Shown here: one piece after another, positions 36,238-45,871 of the stretch
Numbering within the stretch: the stretch's first letter is position 1
How the letters are laid out: each line of letters begins with the position of its first letter
Origin: Caenibacillus caldisaponilyticus
Lineage (GTDB): Bacteria > Bacillota > Bacilli > Bacillales > Sporolactobacillaceae
Assembly (NCBI RefSeq): GCF_002003465.1
Contig: NZ_BDDQ01000018.1
Location: 56,048-120,047, forward strand
Direction: 5' to 3'
Length of the DNA stretch: 64,000 bases
Position numbers and translations under genes: made by a program
Notes under the pieces: model-generated
Databases searched by the model: none
What the model was told of the DNA's origin: nothing
What the model saw: only the letters and a program-made list of their open reading frames with translations

Positions 36238-36398
36238 GGCGGTTCGCTTCCCCTTCGCTTTTAGAAGGGCGGTTTAAAACATCCGATCCGGCCAATCGTT
36301 TTAAAAACGGTCTCCAGGCCTCTCCGTCCGAACCGTTAAGGGCCGCCACGGTCCGCCGGCGGGGCGACTGGGCGTTGTGTCACGAGGCGGTTTGGCTG

Positions 36399-36427
36399 TT
36401 GCCATTTGCCATCGACTATGTTATATT
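36399..36427 (+). promoter_or_regulatory. Sigma-A promoter of rpsB
   Basis: TTGCCA (36399-36404), 17-base spacer, TATATT (36422-36427); each box differs from consensus at one position. Predicted start near 36434, giving a leader of about 107 bases. Confidence 0.75.
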
Positions 36428-36448
36428 TACCGTTGGTGTTATTACACA

Positions 36449-36506
36449 CGTCCGAGGATGCGCGCACGGGTGCCGGTTGCGGTGGTGCGCGAAGATGAGG
36501 CGGACG
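36449..36506 (+). promoter_or_regulatory. Structured leader of rpsB, candidate S2 autoregulatory element
   Basis: An elongated hairpin: CGTCCG (36449-36454) with CGGACG (36501-36506), an asymmetric internal loop, then CGCGCAC (36461-36467) with GTGCGCG (36485-36491) and a G/U-rich loop. It lies within the predicted 5' leader of the ribosomal protein S2 gene, where autogenous control elements are common. Binding by S2 is inference. Confidence 0.5.
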
Positions 36507-36540
36507 GAGGTTGAAAACCAATAAATAGGAGGAAGAATGC

Positions 36541-37275
36541 ATGGCTGTTATTTCGATGAAACAACTGTTGGAATCCGGCGTTCACTTCGGTCACCAAACG
36601 CGGCGCTGGAATCCGAAAATGAAACCCTACATTTTCACCGAACGCAACGGGATTTACATCATCGACTTGCAAAAAACCGTTAAAAAAGTCGAAGAAGCCT
36701 ACAACTTTGTTAAAAACCTCGTTGCCGACGGCGGCAAAATTTTGTTTGTCGGCACGAAAAAACAAGCGCAGGATTCCGTCAAAGCCGAGGCCGAGCGCTC
36801 GGGCATGTACTACGTCAACCAACGCTGGCTCGGTGGGACGCTGACGAACTTCCAAACGATCCGTCAGCGCATCAATCGTTTAAAAGAAATCGAAAAAATG
36901 CGCGAAGACGGCACGTTTGACGTGTTGCCGAAAAAAGAAGTCATCCGTTTGAACAAAGAATTGGAACGCCTTGAAAAATTCCTCGGCGGCATCAAAGACA
37001 TGGAACGGTTGCCGGACGCTTTGTTCGTCATCGATCCGCGCAAAGAACGGATCGCGGTCGCTGAAGCGCGCAAATTGAACATCCCGATCATCGCCATCGT
37101 TGACACCAACTGCGATCCGGACGAAATCGATGTCGTGATCCCGGGCAATGACGATGCGATTCGCGCCGTTAAACTTCTCACTTCCAAAATAGCGGACGCC
37201 ATCATAGAAGCCAACCAAGGCGGAACTGAGGCGACCGAAGAAGAAGAGCAACCGGAAGAGGTCACAGCCGAATAA
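36541..37275 (+). CDS. rpsB: 30S ribosomal protein S2
   Basis: Ribosomal protein uS2 of the small subunit. The 244-residue protein opens [20 protein letters not shown] and contains [38 protein letters not shown] and the [20 protein letters not shown] segment (first part diagnostic). The acidic tail [11 protein letters not shown] is typical of Bacillus. ATG 36541 follows TAGGAGGAAG. A terminator follows, but tsf comes next as in most bacteria. Confidence 0.99.
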   Translation: MAVISMKQLLESGVHFGHQTRRWNPKMKPYIFTERNGIYIIDLQKTVKKVEEAYNFVKNLVADGGKILFVGTKKQAQDSVKAEAERSGMYYVNQRWLGGTLTNFQTIRQRINRLKEIEKMREDGTFDVLPKKEVIRLNKELERLEKFLGGIKDMERLPDALFVIDPRKERIAVAEARKLNIPIIAIVDTNCDPDEIDVVIPGNDDAIRAVKLLTSKIADAIIEANQGGTEATEEEEQPEEVTAE

Positions 37276-37287
37276 GCCGCATCGAAT

Positions 37288-37326
37288 AAAGGGTGATAAA
37301 GGGCGCGAACCCTTTATCACCTTTTT
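37288..37326 (+). terminator. Rho-independent terminator after rpsB
   Basis: A 12-bp perfect stem (GGTGATAAAGGG 37292-37303, CCCTTTATCACC 37310-37321), 6-base loop, AAA before and TTTTT after. It can separate rpsB from tsf or lower tsf expression. Confidence 0.92.
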
Positions 37327-37451
37327 AATGACATCTCGAAGCGCCCGCATCCCCGGACGGCGGCGCCTCTTATCCATGGAGAAATCACAGCGCGTCGGCC
37401 ATGAGAGGGATGCCTCTTAATATTCAAGTTTTATGAACAGGAGGAGTCACA

Positions 37452-38330
37452 GTGGCAATCAGTGCAAAACTCGTTAAGGAACTTCGGGAAAAAACCGGAG
37501 CGGGCATGATGGATTGCAAAAACGCTCTCACTGAAGCGAACGGCGATATCGAAAAAGCGATCGATTTGCTGCGCGAAAAAGGCGTGGCGAAAGCCGCGAA
37601 AAAAGCCGATCGCATCGCCGCCGAAGGCCTGACCAAAGTCAAAGTGGACGGCGATAAAGCCGTCGTTCTCGAAGTCAACTCCGAAACCGACTTCGTCGCG
37701 AAGAACGAACAATTTACGTCGCTCGTCGATGAAATCGCTGACTTTTTGATCAAAGAAAACCCGGCGGACGTCGATGACGCGCTCGCCCGCGAATTTGCGG
37801 CGGGTCAAACGCTCGGCGACCGGATTAATGAAGCGATCGCCAAAATCGGCGAAAAAATTTCTTTGCGCCGCTTTACGGTTTTAGAAAAAGCCGCGAACGA
37901 ATCCTTCGGCGCTTACGTCCACATGGGCGGCCGCATCTCGGTGCTTGCCCTTCTGGAAGGTGCCGATCAAGAAACGGCGAAAGACGTCGCCATGCACATC
38001 GCGGCGAGCTCTCCGAAATACGTTGCGCGGGAGGACGTGCCTGAAGATGAAATCAACCGCGAAAAAGAAGTGCTGACGCAACAAGCGCTCAATGAAGGCA
38101 AACCCGCCAACATCGTTGAAAAAATGGTGCAAGGCAGGCTGAACAAATTTTTTGAAGAAATCTGCCTCGTCGAGCAAGCCTATGTCAAAGATCCCGACAT
38201 CAAGGTGAAGAAATATCTCGCCGACAAAAACGCGAGCGTGAAACGCTTCGTCCGTTACGAAGTCGGTGAAGGCATCGAAAAACGCCAAGAAAACTTTGCC
38301 GAAGAGGTTAAAGCACAGCTGAAAAAATAA
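37452..38330 (+). CDS. tsf: Translation elongation factor Ts
   Basis: Nucleotide exchange factor for EF-Tu. The 292-residue protein begins with the UBA-like domain ([20 protein letters not shown]) and has the core [10 protein letters not shown] motif, with [10 protein letters not shown] later. GTG 37452 follows CAGGAGGAG. It lies between two terminators, so it may have its own promoter in the 37330-37430 gap, though I see none that is convincing. Confidence 0.99.
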   Translation: MAISAKLVKELREKTGAGMMDCKNALTEANGDIEKAIDLLREKGVAKAAKKADRIAAEGLTKVKVDGDKAVVLEVNSETDFVAKNEQFTSLVDEIADFLIKENPADVDDALAREFAAGQTLGDRINEAIAKIGEKISLRRFTVLEKAANESFGAYVHMGGRISVLALLEGADQETAKDVAMHIAASSPKYVAREDVPEDEINREKEVLTQQALNEGKPANIVEKMVQGRLNKFFEEICLVEQAYVKDPDIKVKKYLADKNASVKRFVRYEVGEGIEKRQENFAEEVKAQLKK

Positions 38331-38340
38331 TGGCTTTGAT

Positions 38341-38369
38341 AAAAGGGAACACGCCGTGTTCCCTCTTTT
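38341..38369 (+). terminator. Rho-independent terminator after tsf
   Basis: GGGAACAC (38345-38352) and GTGTTCCC (38356-38363) around a 3-base loop, with AAAA before and TCTTTT after. Confidence 0.88.
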
Positions 38370-38427
38370 CAAACCGTTTTTCCGTAAAATATCTTATTAA
38401 GAAGGTCATCATGGGAAAATGACATAG

Positions 38428-39177
<750 letters not shown>

Positions 39178-39180
39178 GAT

Positions 39181-39738
39181 ATGGCGAACGAAATTATCAA
39201 GGACGCCGAGTCCAGAATGTCCAAAGCGATTGACGCTTTGCGCAACGAACTCGCCACCATTCGGGCGGGAAGGGCCAATCCGGCGCTTCTCGACCGCGTC
39301 ACGGTCGATTACTACGGCGCGGAAACCCCGTTGAAACAGCTCGCCGGCATCACCGCGCCGGAAGCGCGGCTGCTCGTCGTCCAACCTTATGATAAGTCGA
39401 TTCTCAACGAAATCGAAAAGGCGATATTGAAAGCGGATCTCGGGTTAACGCCGGCGAACGACGGCAGCGTCATCCGCATCGCCATTCCGCCTCTGACGGA
39501 AGAACGCCGCAAAGAGCTCGTCAAACTCGTCAAAAAAGCGGCTGAAGACGCGAAGGTCGCCGTGCGCAATGTGCGCCGCGACGCGAACGACAGCTTGAAG
39601 AAATCGGAAAAAGACGGCGAGATTACGGAAGACGATCTGCGCCGCTTCTCCGACGACATTCAAAAACTGACCGACAAGCACATCGCCAAAATTGATGAAA
39701 TCGCTGCGAATAAAGAAAAAGAGATCATGGAAGTTTAA
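39181..39738 (+). CDS. frr: Ribosome recycling factor
   Basis: Splits the post-termination ribosome together with EF-G. The 185-residue protein has the tRNA-like three-helix bundle with [35 protein letters not shown] and [21 protein letters not shown] 39181 follows AAGGGGGAAG. It is co-transcribed with pyrH. An imperfect inverted repeat lies about 100 bases downstream. Confidence 0.98.
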   Translation: MANEIIKDAESRMSKAIDALRNELATIRAGRANPALLDRVTVDYYGAETPLKQLAGITAPEARLLVVQPYDKSILNEIEKAILKADLGLTPANDGSVIRIAIPPLTEERRKELVKLVKKAAEDAKVAVRNVRRDANDSLKKSEKDGEITEDDLRRFSDDIQKLTDKHIAKIDEIAANKEKEIMEV

Positions 39739-39834
39739 GCGATCCTCGCATGACAACGGCCCGTTCCACCCTCTTCCCGGGTGGCACGCATTGACGCGCC
39801 CGGATCTTTCGTGTCACGACCGACCCATCCGGCG

Positions 39835-39875
39835 GGCATCCGCTCCATCGATGCGCGCGTCGATGAGCGGATGCC
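39835..39875 (+). terminator. Large imperfect inverted repeat after frr, possible terminator
   Basis: GGCATCCGCT (39835-39844) pairs with AGCGGATGCC (39866-39875), and CATCGA (39846-39851) with TCGATG (39860-39865), with one bulged C and an 8-base GC loop. The following sequence TTGATTATTAG is only partly T-rich. Confidence 0.55.
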
Positions 39876-39936
39876 TTGATTATTAGTTAAATGGAGATAG
39901 GGGAATGGTCCCGTTTTTCACGGCTATTCAACCGGC

Positions 39937-39966
39937 ATGACCGATCACGGATCCACTCTTTATATT
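39937..39966 (+). promoter_or_regulatory. Candidate promoter of uppS
   Basis: ATGACC (39937-39942), 18-base spacer, TATATT (39961-39966). The -35 matches at 4 of 6. The predicted leader is short, about 20 bases, and contains the uppS ribosome site. Confidence 0.4.
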
Positions 39967-39994
39967 CCTATTCCTTTTCCTTGGAGGATTTTCC

Positions 39995-40765
39995 ATGCTT
40001 GAAAAACTGGCCAGTCAACAACATAATCCCTCCGGCGATGGCGTGGATGTCAACGCGTTTGAAAATATACCGCGTCACGTCGCCATTATTATGGACGGTA
40101 ACGGGCGTTGGGCCAGGCGGCGCGGCCTCCCCCGGATCGCCGGGCATCGCGCGGGCATGAACGTCGTCAAGAAGATCGTCAGGGCCGCCGACCGGCTCGG
40201 CATCGAGATCCTCACGCTGTACGCGTTTTCGACGGAGAATTGGAAAAGGCCGAAGGATGAAGTCGACTATCTCATGCGGCTTCCCGAACAATTTTTGTCG
40301 AGCTATCTCAAAGAACTTGTCGAAAAAAACGTCCAAGTCCGCGTCATGGGCGATATTGAACGGTTGCCGGCCCACACCCGGCGCGCGGTGGACAAAGCCA
40401 TGGCCGACACGGCCGCCAACGACGGCATGGTATTGAACTTCGCCTTAAACTATGGCAGCCGCCATGAAATCACCGAAGCGGTTCGGCGGCTCGCGATCGA
40501 TGTGCGGGAAGGCCGAAAAGATCCGGAAGATATTACGGAAAAAGACATTGCCAAATACTTGTTGACGAACGTTTATCCGGATCCCGATTTGTTGATCCGG
40601 ACGAGCGGGGAAATTCGTCTTTCCAATTTTATGCTGTGGCAGCTGGCCTATACGGAGCTTTGGTTCACCGACGTCTACTGGCCGGATTTTACGGAAGATC
40701 ACTTTCACGAAGCCATTCGCCATTACTCCGGCCGCAGCCGGCGCTACGGTGGGGTCAAGGAGTAG
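39995..40765 (+). CDS. uppS: Undecaprenyl (isoprenyl) diphosphate synthase
   Basis: Makes the C55 lipid carrier for cell wall synthesis from farnesyl-PP and isopentenyl-PP. The 256-residue protein has the cis-prenyltransferase motif HVAIIMDGNGRWARRRGLPR, ITLYAFSTENWKRP-type (here LTLYAFSTENWKRP) and IRTSGEIRLSNFMLWQLAY. ATG 39995 follows TTGGAGG. cdsA follows 18 bases later. Confidence 0.98.
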   Translation: MLEKLASQQHNPSGDGVDVNAFENIPRHVAIIMDGNGRWARRRGLPRIAGHRAGMNVVKKIVRAADRLGIEILTLYAFSTENWKRPKDEVDYLMRLPEQFLSSYLKELVEKNVQVRVMGDIERLPAHTRRAVDKAMADTAANDGMVLNFALNYGSRHEITEAVRRLAIDVREGRKDPEDITEKDIAKYLLTNVYPDPDLLIRTSGEIRLSNFMLWQLAYTELWFTDVYWPDFTEDHFHEAIRHYSGRSRRYGGVKE

Positions 40766-40783
40766 ACGGATAAGGAGGATTCT

Positions 40784-41572
40784 ATGGTACAGCGCATCGT
40801 GACCGGGATCATCGCGGGATGCGGCTTCATCCTGATGTTGATCCTCGGCGGATGGCCGTTCGGCGCCTTCATCGCCTTGCTCGCTCTCATCGCCTATTAC
40901 GAACTCGTTTCGATGGCCGGCGAGGGGGCGGCCGCCTTCGGGAATGCCGTCGGCGCCATCGCCGTTCTCTTGATCGTTCTTCAAGACAGGTTAAATGATG
41001 TTGGGTTTCACTCTGATCTTTCGGATATCGTCATCGGCCTCTCCGTGTTGTTGTTGATCGCAACGGTTTTTTCGCGCAACGCCTACTCGTTCAGCCGTGC
41101 GGCCGTCGCCTTTTTTGCCGCGTTTTACGTCGGCTTGGGCTTTCATTATCTCGTCGCGGCCCGCGACGAAAGTTTAGTGTCGGTTCTGTTCATTTTGATT
41201 TTGATCTGGACGACCGATTCCGGCGCTTATTTTGTCGGGCGCGCGTTCGGCAAACATAAACTCGCCCCGCATATCAGTCCGAATAAAACCATCGAAGGCG
41301 GGGTGGGCGGCATCCTCTGCGCCATCGCCGTCGCCTTCATTTTCCAAGCGATTCACACGCCGCCGGGGCTGGGATCGCCCGAACGGCTCGTTCTCGTGGC
41401 ACTGGTGATTTCGGTGTTCGGGCAACTCGGAGATTTGGCCGAGTCCGCGCTCAAACGGCATTTCGGCGTTAAAGATTCCGGCAAGCTCCTCCCGGGACAC
41501 GGGGGGCTGCTCGACCGCTGCGACAGCTGGATTTTCCTTTTCCCCGTCCTGCACATTTTTCAAATCGTGTAA
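40784..41572 (+). CDS. cdsA: Phosphatidate cytidylyltransferase
   Basis: Integral membrane enzyme making CDP-diacylglycerol for phospholipids. The 262-residue protein has about eight hydrophobic helices and the signature near the C-terminus, SALKRHFGVKDSGKLLPGHG followed by GLLDRCDS. ATG 40784 follows AAGGAGG. It is part of the uppS-cdsA-dxr-rseP-proS run. The catalytic aspartate sits in GLLDR. Confidence 0.97.
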   Translation: MVQRIVTGIIAGCGFILMLILGGWPFGAFIALLALIAYYELVSMAGEGAAAFGNAVGAIAVLLIVLQDRLNDVGFHSDLSDIVIGLSVLLLIATVFSRNAYSFSRAAVAFFAAFYVGLGFHYLVAARDESLVSVLFILILIWTTDSGAYFVGRAFGKHKLAPHISPNKTIEGGVGGILCAIAVAFIFQAIHTPPGLGSPERLVLVALVISVFGQLGDLAESALKRHFGVKDSGKLLPGHGGLLDRCDSWIFLFPVLHIFQIV

Positions 41573-41632
41573 CCGGCTACGGCAAGGCGGTGGGTGCCGC
41601 AAGTGGATGACCGCATGGAAAGGAGCTTGAAA

Positions 41633-42802
41633 GTGAAAACCATCAGCCTTTTGGGAGCGACGGGTTCCATTGGCGTCCAAACGGTCGATGTGGTGACGAG
41701 CCATCCGGAACATTTCCAAATCGGGGCGCTCGCCTTCGGGCAAAACATCGAAAAAGGCGCCGAGATCATCGAGCGCGTCCGGCCGAAGCTCGTTGCCGTC
41801 AAAGATGAACAGGTCGCCGACCGTTTAAAGCGCCTTCTCTCCACACCGGTAAAAATATTGACGGGACGCGAAGGGCTGCGCGCCGTCGCGACTTTTGAAG
41901 ACGCCGACGTCGTCGTCAACGCCTTGCTCGGCGCGGTCGGTCTTGAGCCGACGCTCGAGGCGATCAAAGCCGGCAAAACGCTCGCGTTTGCAAATAAAGA
42001 GACGCTCGTGACGGCCGGCCACCTCGTCATGGAGGCGGTCGAAAAACACGGAGTCGACTTTTTGCCGGTCGACAGCGAACATTCCGCGATTTTCCAAGCG
42101 ATGAACGGGGAGGCGCGCGACCGGGTAAAGCGGATCATCCTGACGGCCTCCGGAGGCAGTTTTCGCGACTTATCGCGCGCCGAACTCGCCGATGTGACGG
42201 TCGAGGACGCTTTGAAACATCCGAATTGGAAAATGGGGGCGAAATTGACCGTCGATTCGGCGACGATGATGAACAAGGGCCTGGAAGTGATCGAGGCCCA
42301 CTGGCTTTTCGGCATGCCCTATGACCGGATCGACGTCGTCATCCACAGGGAGAGCATCATCCATTCGCTCGTCGAATATGATGATACAAGCGTGATCGCC
42401 CAGCTCGGCACGCCCGACATGCGCGTGCCCATCCAATACGCCCTTTCGTATCCCGACCGCCTTGATTTACACCGGGGAAAAAGGTTAAACTTATGGGAAA
42501 TCGGGGCGTTGCATTTTGAAAAGTTGGACATGGATCGCTTCCGCTGTATAAAATGGGCGTATGAAGCCGGCAAGACGGGCGGCACGGCGCTCACCGTGCT
42601 CAACGCCGCCAACGAAGAAGCGGTTTTCGCCTTTTTGAACCGGAAAATCGCTTTTCTCGACATCGAAGACATCGTCGCACGCGCCCTTGACGCACACGAT
42701 CCGATCCAACGTCCGGATCTTGGAACCATCTTGGAAACCGACCGGAAGACGCGCGAGATCGTGCGCGGCTGGATTGACCGTCACGCCGCCACGCGCGCAT
42801 AA
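41633..42802 (+). CDS. dxr: 1-deoxy-D-xylulose 5-phosphate reductoisomerase
   Basis: Second enzyme of the methylerythritol-phosphate isoprenoid pathway, NADPH-dependent. The 389-residue protein has the nucleotide motif LLGATGSIG (residues about 5-13), [15 protein letters not shown] (here [11 protein letters not shown]), [11 protein letters not shown] and [12 protein letters not shown] 41633 was chosen, 9 bases after AAAGGAG; the frame is open to GTG 41594. Its pathway supplies the precursor used by uppS upstream. Confidence 0.97.
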   Translation: MKTISLLGATGSIGVQTVDVVTSHPEHFQIGALAFGQNIEKGAEIIERVRPKLVAVKDEQVADRLKRLLSTPVKILTGREGLRAVATFEDADVVVNALLGAVGLEPTLEAIKAGKTLAFANKETLVTAGHLVMEAVEKHGVDFLPVDSEHSAIFQAMNGEARDRVKRIILTASGGSFRDLSRAELADVTVEDALKHPNWKMGAKLTVDSATMMNKGLEVIEAHWLFGMPYDRIDVVIHRESIIHSLVEYDDTSVIAQLGTPDMRVPIQYALSYPDRLDLHRGKRLNLWEIGALHFEKLDMDRFRCIKWAYEAGKTGGTALTVLNAANEEAVFAFLNRKIAFLDIEDIVARALDAHDPIQRPDLGTILETDRKTREIVRGWIDRHAATRA

Positions 42803-42849
42803 CGGGCGCTGCTTATTTCATAAATTCGGCGATACGAGAGGTGGTTGTC

Positions 42850-44097
42850 ATGGAAACATTGATAGCTGTCGTCATCATTTTCGGTCTATTGATCTCCTTT
42901 CACGAGCTTGGCCATCTGCTGTTGGCGAAACGGGCCGGCATACTCTGCCGGGAATACGCGATCGGTTTCGGCCCGAAACTGTTCTCCATCAAAAAGGGGG
43001 AGACGGTTTATACGCTGCGTTTGCTGCCCATCGGCGGCTTTGTCCGGATGGCTGGCGAAGACCCCGAGATCGTCGAGATCAAGACGGGACAGCGCATCGG
43101 TCTTTATTTCAATCGTGACAACGCCGTCTCGAAAATCATCGTCAATCGCACGGAAAATTATCCCGACGCCAAAATCATCACCGTTGAGCGCGCCGATTTG
43201 GAAAGGGATCTCATCATAGAAGGTTATGAAGAGGAAGACAACAAGCCCCTCTCGTACCGCATCGCTCCGAAAGCGGATTACGTCATCGACGGGCAGGCTT
43301 TCCAAATTGCTCCGCTCGATCGCCAATTCGGTTCGAAGCCGCTGCTCGACCGGATTTTGACGATTTTTGCCGGGCCGTTTATGAATTTCCTTTTGGCGTT
43401 TCTCGCCTTCATCGTGTTCTTCGCCTTTCAGGGCGTTCCGAGCGATAAGCCGGAGCTCGGGCCTCTGATTAAAGGCAACCCCGCCGAGCGCGCCGGGTTG
43501 CACGAAGGCGATCGCGTCCTTCGGATCAACGGTCAGCCGATCGATTCTTTTAGCGAACTGACCGAATACGTGCGCGCCCATCCGAATGAACGCCTGACGT
43601 TTACGATCGAACGGCACGGACACATTTTGGAAAAGGCGTTGACGACGGATAAAAACAAGGACGGCGCCGGGGTGATCGGCGTCTATGGCCCGACCGAAAA
43701 ATCGTTCCTCGGTTCCGTCAAAGCCAGTGTGACGCAAACTTATTATTGGATTAAGATGGAACTCGTCGCCTTTGAACAACTGATCACCGGCAAAATCGGT
43801 CTTGACCAGCTGTCCGGTCCTGTGGGTATATATGATATAACGGGGCAGGTCGTGCAAAACGGGTTCTTCTGGGTCTTGCGCTGGACCGCCGTGCTCAGCA
43901 TCAATCTGGGCATCGTGAACCTGTTGCCTTTGCCCGCGTTGGACGGCGGGCGCCTCATGTTCCTTTTCCTTGAGGGATTGCGCGGAAAACCGGTCGATCC
44001 CAAGCGCGAGACGCTCGTCCATTTCATCGGTTTCGCTTTTCTGATGCTCGTCATGATCGTCGTGACGTGGAACGACATCCAAAAACTGTTCATGTAA
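42850..44097 (+). CDS. rseP: Site-2 zinc metalloprotease RseP (RasP)
   Basis: Intramembrane protease that releases sigma factors by cutting anti-sigma factors such as RsiW in Bacillus. The 415-residue protein has the zinc motif HELGH at residues 18-22, a PDZ domain (about 195-275, with [20 protein letters not shown]) and the third zinc ligand in [13 protein letters not shown]. About four membrane helices are visible. ATG 42850 follows GAGAGGTGG; GTG 42841 is inside that site. proS follows after 19 bases. Confidence 0.96.
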   Translation: METLIAVVIIFGLLISFHELGHLLLAKRAGILCREYAIGFGPKLFSIKKGETVYTLRLLPIGGFVRMAGEDPEIVEIKTGQRIGLYFNRDNAVSKIIVNRTENYPDAKIITVERADLERDLIIEGYEEEDNKPLSYRIAPKADYVIDGQAFQIAPLDRQFGSKPLLDRILTIFAGPFMNFLLAFLAFIVFFAFQGVPSDKPELGPLIKGNPAERAGLHEGDRVLRINGQPIDSFSELTEYVRAHPNERLTFTIERHGHILEKALTTDKNKDGAGVIGVYGPTEKSFLGSVKASVTQTYYWIKMELVAFEQLITGKIGLDQLSGPVGIYDITGQVVQNGFFWVLRWTAVLSINLGIVNLLPLPALDGGRLMFLFLEGLRGKPVDPKRETLVHFIGFAFLMLVMIVVTWNDIQKLFM

Positions 44098-44116
44098 GCG
44101 GAAAGGAGGCGGCTCT

Positions 44117-45745
44117 GTGAGACAGAGCACCATGCTCATACCGACTTTAAAGGAAACGCCGGCGGACGCGGAAAGCGCGAGCCATCGCTTCCTTTTGCGC
44201 GCCGGTTTCATCCGCCAAAACGCCGCCGGCATTTATTCGTATTTGCCGCTCGGCCATCGGGTCCTCAAAAAAATCGAGGCCATTGTCAGAGAAGAGATGG
44301 ACAAAGCGGGGTGCGTGGAACTGCTGATGCCGGCGCTCCAGCCGGCCGAGCTGTGGCATGAATCCGGACGTTGGGACGTTTACGGTCCGGAATTGATGCG
44401 CCTGAAAGACCGGCACGACCGCGATTTCGCGCTCGGCGCGACACACGAGGAATTGATCACGAGCCTCGTGCGCGACGAGCTGAATAGTTATAAAAAATTG
44501 CCGATGACGCTCTACCAAATTCAGACGAAATACCGTGATGAACGGCGCCCCCGCTTCGGGTTGCTGCGCGGCCGCGAATTCGTCATGAAAGATGCCTATT
44601 CCTTTCACAGCGACGAAGCGAGCCTTGATGAACGGTACCAAATCATGTATGACGCCTACAAAAGGGTGTTCGAACGCTGCGGCCTGAACGTTCGCGCCGT
44701 CATCGCCGATTCCGGGGCGATGGGCGGAAAAGACACCCACGAATTCATGGCATTGGCGGAGATCGGCGAAGATACGATTGCGTATTCCGACCAATCCGAC
44801 TATGCGGCCAACGTTGAAATGGCGAAAGTCCTACATATTGATGAAAAGCCGGATGAAGCGCCGCTTCCGTTGGATGAAGGGGAAGCGAAGAGAGGACAAG
44901 CTTATGAGATCGAAACCCGGTTTTTCAAAGCCGGGGAGGACCTCATCGCCGTGCTTTTCCGGAAGGGCGACGAGGTGAATGATGTCAAAGTGAAAAACGC
45001 CCTCGGCGTCGACATCGTTTTTGAAGCCGAATCCGACATCGATCCTTTAAACCCGTCGGAACGCGTCGTGGTGATGGCCGACAACGGCGTCAAAAATGTC
45101 GTAAACGGCACGCTGCTCGACGCGTCGGGGAACGTCCGTCATTTCAACGTCAATCCGGAACGCGATCTTTCCGCGGTCCGTTTTGACGATTTGCGAATGA
45201 TTAAAGAAGGCGATCCATCTCCGGACGGAAAAGGGCGAATCCGTTTTGCCCGCGGCATTGAAGTCGGACAAGTCTTCAAACTCGGAACGAAATACAGCGA
45301 AGCGATGAACGCTCGCTTTCTCGATGAAAACGGGAAAAGCCGCCCGATCATCATGGGCTGCTACGGGATCGGCATTTCCCGGACGCTCGCGGCGATCGCC
45401 GAACAACACCACGACGAAGCCGGGCTTAAATGGCCGGTGGTGGTGGCGCCCTTTGCGGTCCATATCGTTCCCGTCAACGTAAAAAACGCCGAACAAAAAC
45501 AGACGGCCGAAGCATTATATGAACAATTGAAAACGCAGTATGAAGTGCTGCTCGATGACCGCGACGAGCGCGCCGGCGTCAAGTTTGCCGAAGCCGATCT
45601 CATCGGGTGCCCCGTGCGCGTCACCGTCGGCAAAAAGGCGGGCGAAGGGATTGTGGAAGTGAAGGTGCGGGCGACGGGCGAGGTGCGCGAGTGCAACGTG
45701 AGCGAATTGCTTCACGTCGTTGACGAATGCCTTAACCGCGTCTGA
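44117..45745 (+). CDS. proS: Prolyl-tRNA synthetase (bacterial type)
   Basis: Class II synthetase that charges tRNA-Pro. The 542-residue protein shows motif 1 and 2 regions ([41 protein letters not shown]), an insertion editing-like domain (about 220-380), motif 3 ([18 protein letters not shown]) and a C-terminal anticodon-binding domain ([13 protein letters not shown]). GTG 44117 follows GGAAAGGAGG. Slightly shorter than the usual 565-570 residues. No T-box is present in the 19-base gap upstream. Confidence 0.97.
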   Translation: MRQSTMLIPTLKETPADAESASHRFLLRAGFIRQNAAGIYSYLPLGHRVLKKIEAIVREEMDKAGCVELLMPALQPAELWHESGRWDVYGPELMRLKDRHDRDFALGATHEELITSLVRDELNSYKKLPMTLYQIQTKYRDERRPRFGLLRGREFVMKDAYSFHSDEASLDERYQIMYDAYKRVFERCGLNVRAVIADSGAMGGKDTHEFMALAEIGEDTIAYSDQSDYAANVEMAKVLHIDEKPDEAPLPLDEGEAKRGQAYEIETRFFKAGEDLIAVLFRKGDEVNDVKVKNALGVDIVFEAESDIDPLNPSERVVVMADNGVKNVVNGTLLDASGNVRHFNVNPERDLSAVRFDDLRMIKEGDPSPDGKGRIRFARGIEVGQVFKLGTKYSEAMNARFLDENGKSRPIIMGCYGIGISRTLAAIAEQHHDEAGLKWPVVVAPFAVHIVPVNVKNAEQKQTAEALYEQLKTQYEVLLDDRDERAGVKFAEADLIGCPVRVTVGKKAGEGIVEVKVRATGEVRECNVSELLHVVDECLNRV

Positions 45746-45803
45746 TCGGGCCGACCATTGTTCCGAAAGCAGTCCCGTAGCCGATGACGCCTTACAAACG
45801 CAA

Positions 45804-45844
45804 AAGGTTGGAAACGGACGGTTAGCCGTTCGGCTTCCAACCTT
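45804..45844 (+). terminator. Hairpin between proS and polC
   Basis: AAGGTTGGAA (45804-45813) pairs with TTCCAACCTT (45835-45844), and the inner part also pairs apart from one mismatch and one bulge. T residues are few after it (CGTCTGTT), so termination strength is uncertain. Confidence 0.6.
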
Positions 45845-45871
45845 CGTCTGTTATAGACAGGGGGGAGAAAC

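Larger units (their letters stand above)
36238..36540 (+). other. rpsB upstream region
   Basis: About 300 bases from the end of the flagellar operon to rpsB. A short hairpin CCCTTC/GAAGGG (36251-36256, 36264-36269) without a clear T run may end the flagellar operon. Then follow some 130 bases with no recognised signal, a good promoter and a structured leader (separate entries). Confidence 0.55.

Noticed and set aside
44098..44116. T-box riboswitch before proS
   Set aside because: Only 19 bases separate rseP and proS, too short for a T-box, and no T-box sequence is seen within the end of rseP.
42886..44232. Minus-strand 448-codon open frame opposite rseP/proS
   Set aside because: Shadow of GC-rich coding sequence; rseP and proS are fully supported on the plus strand.
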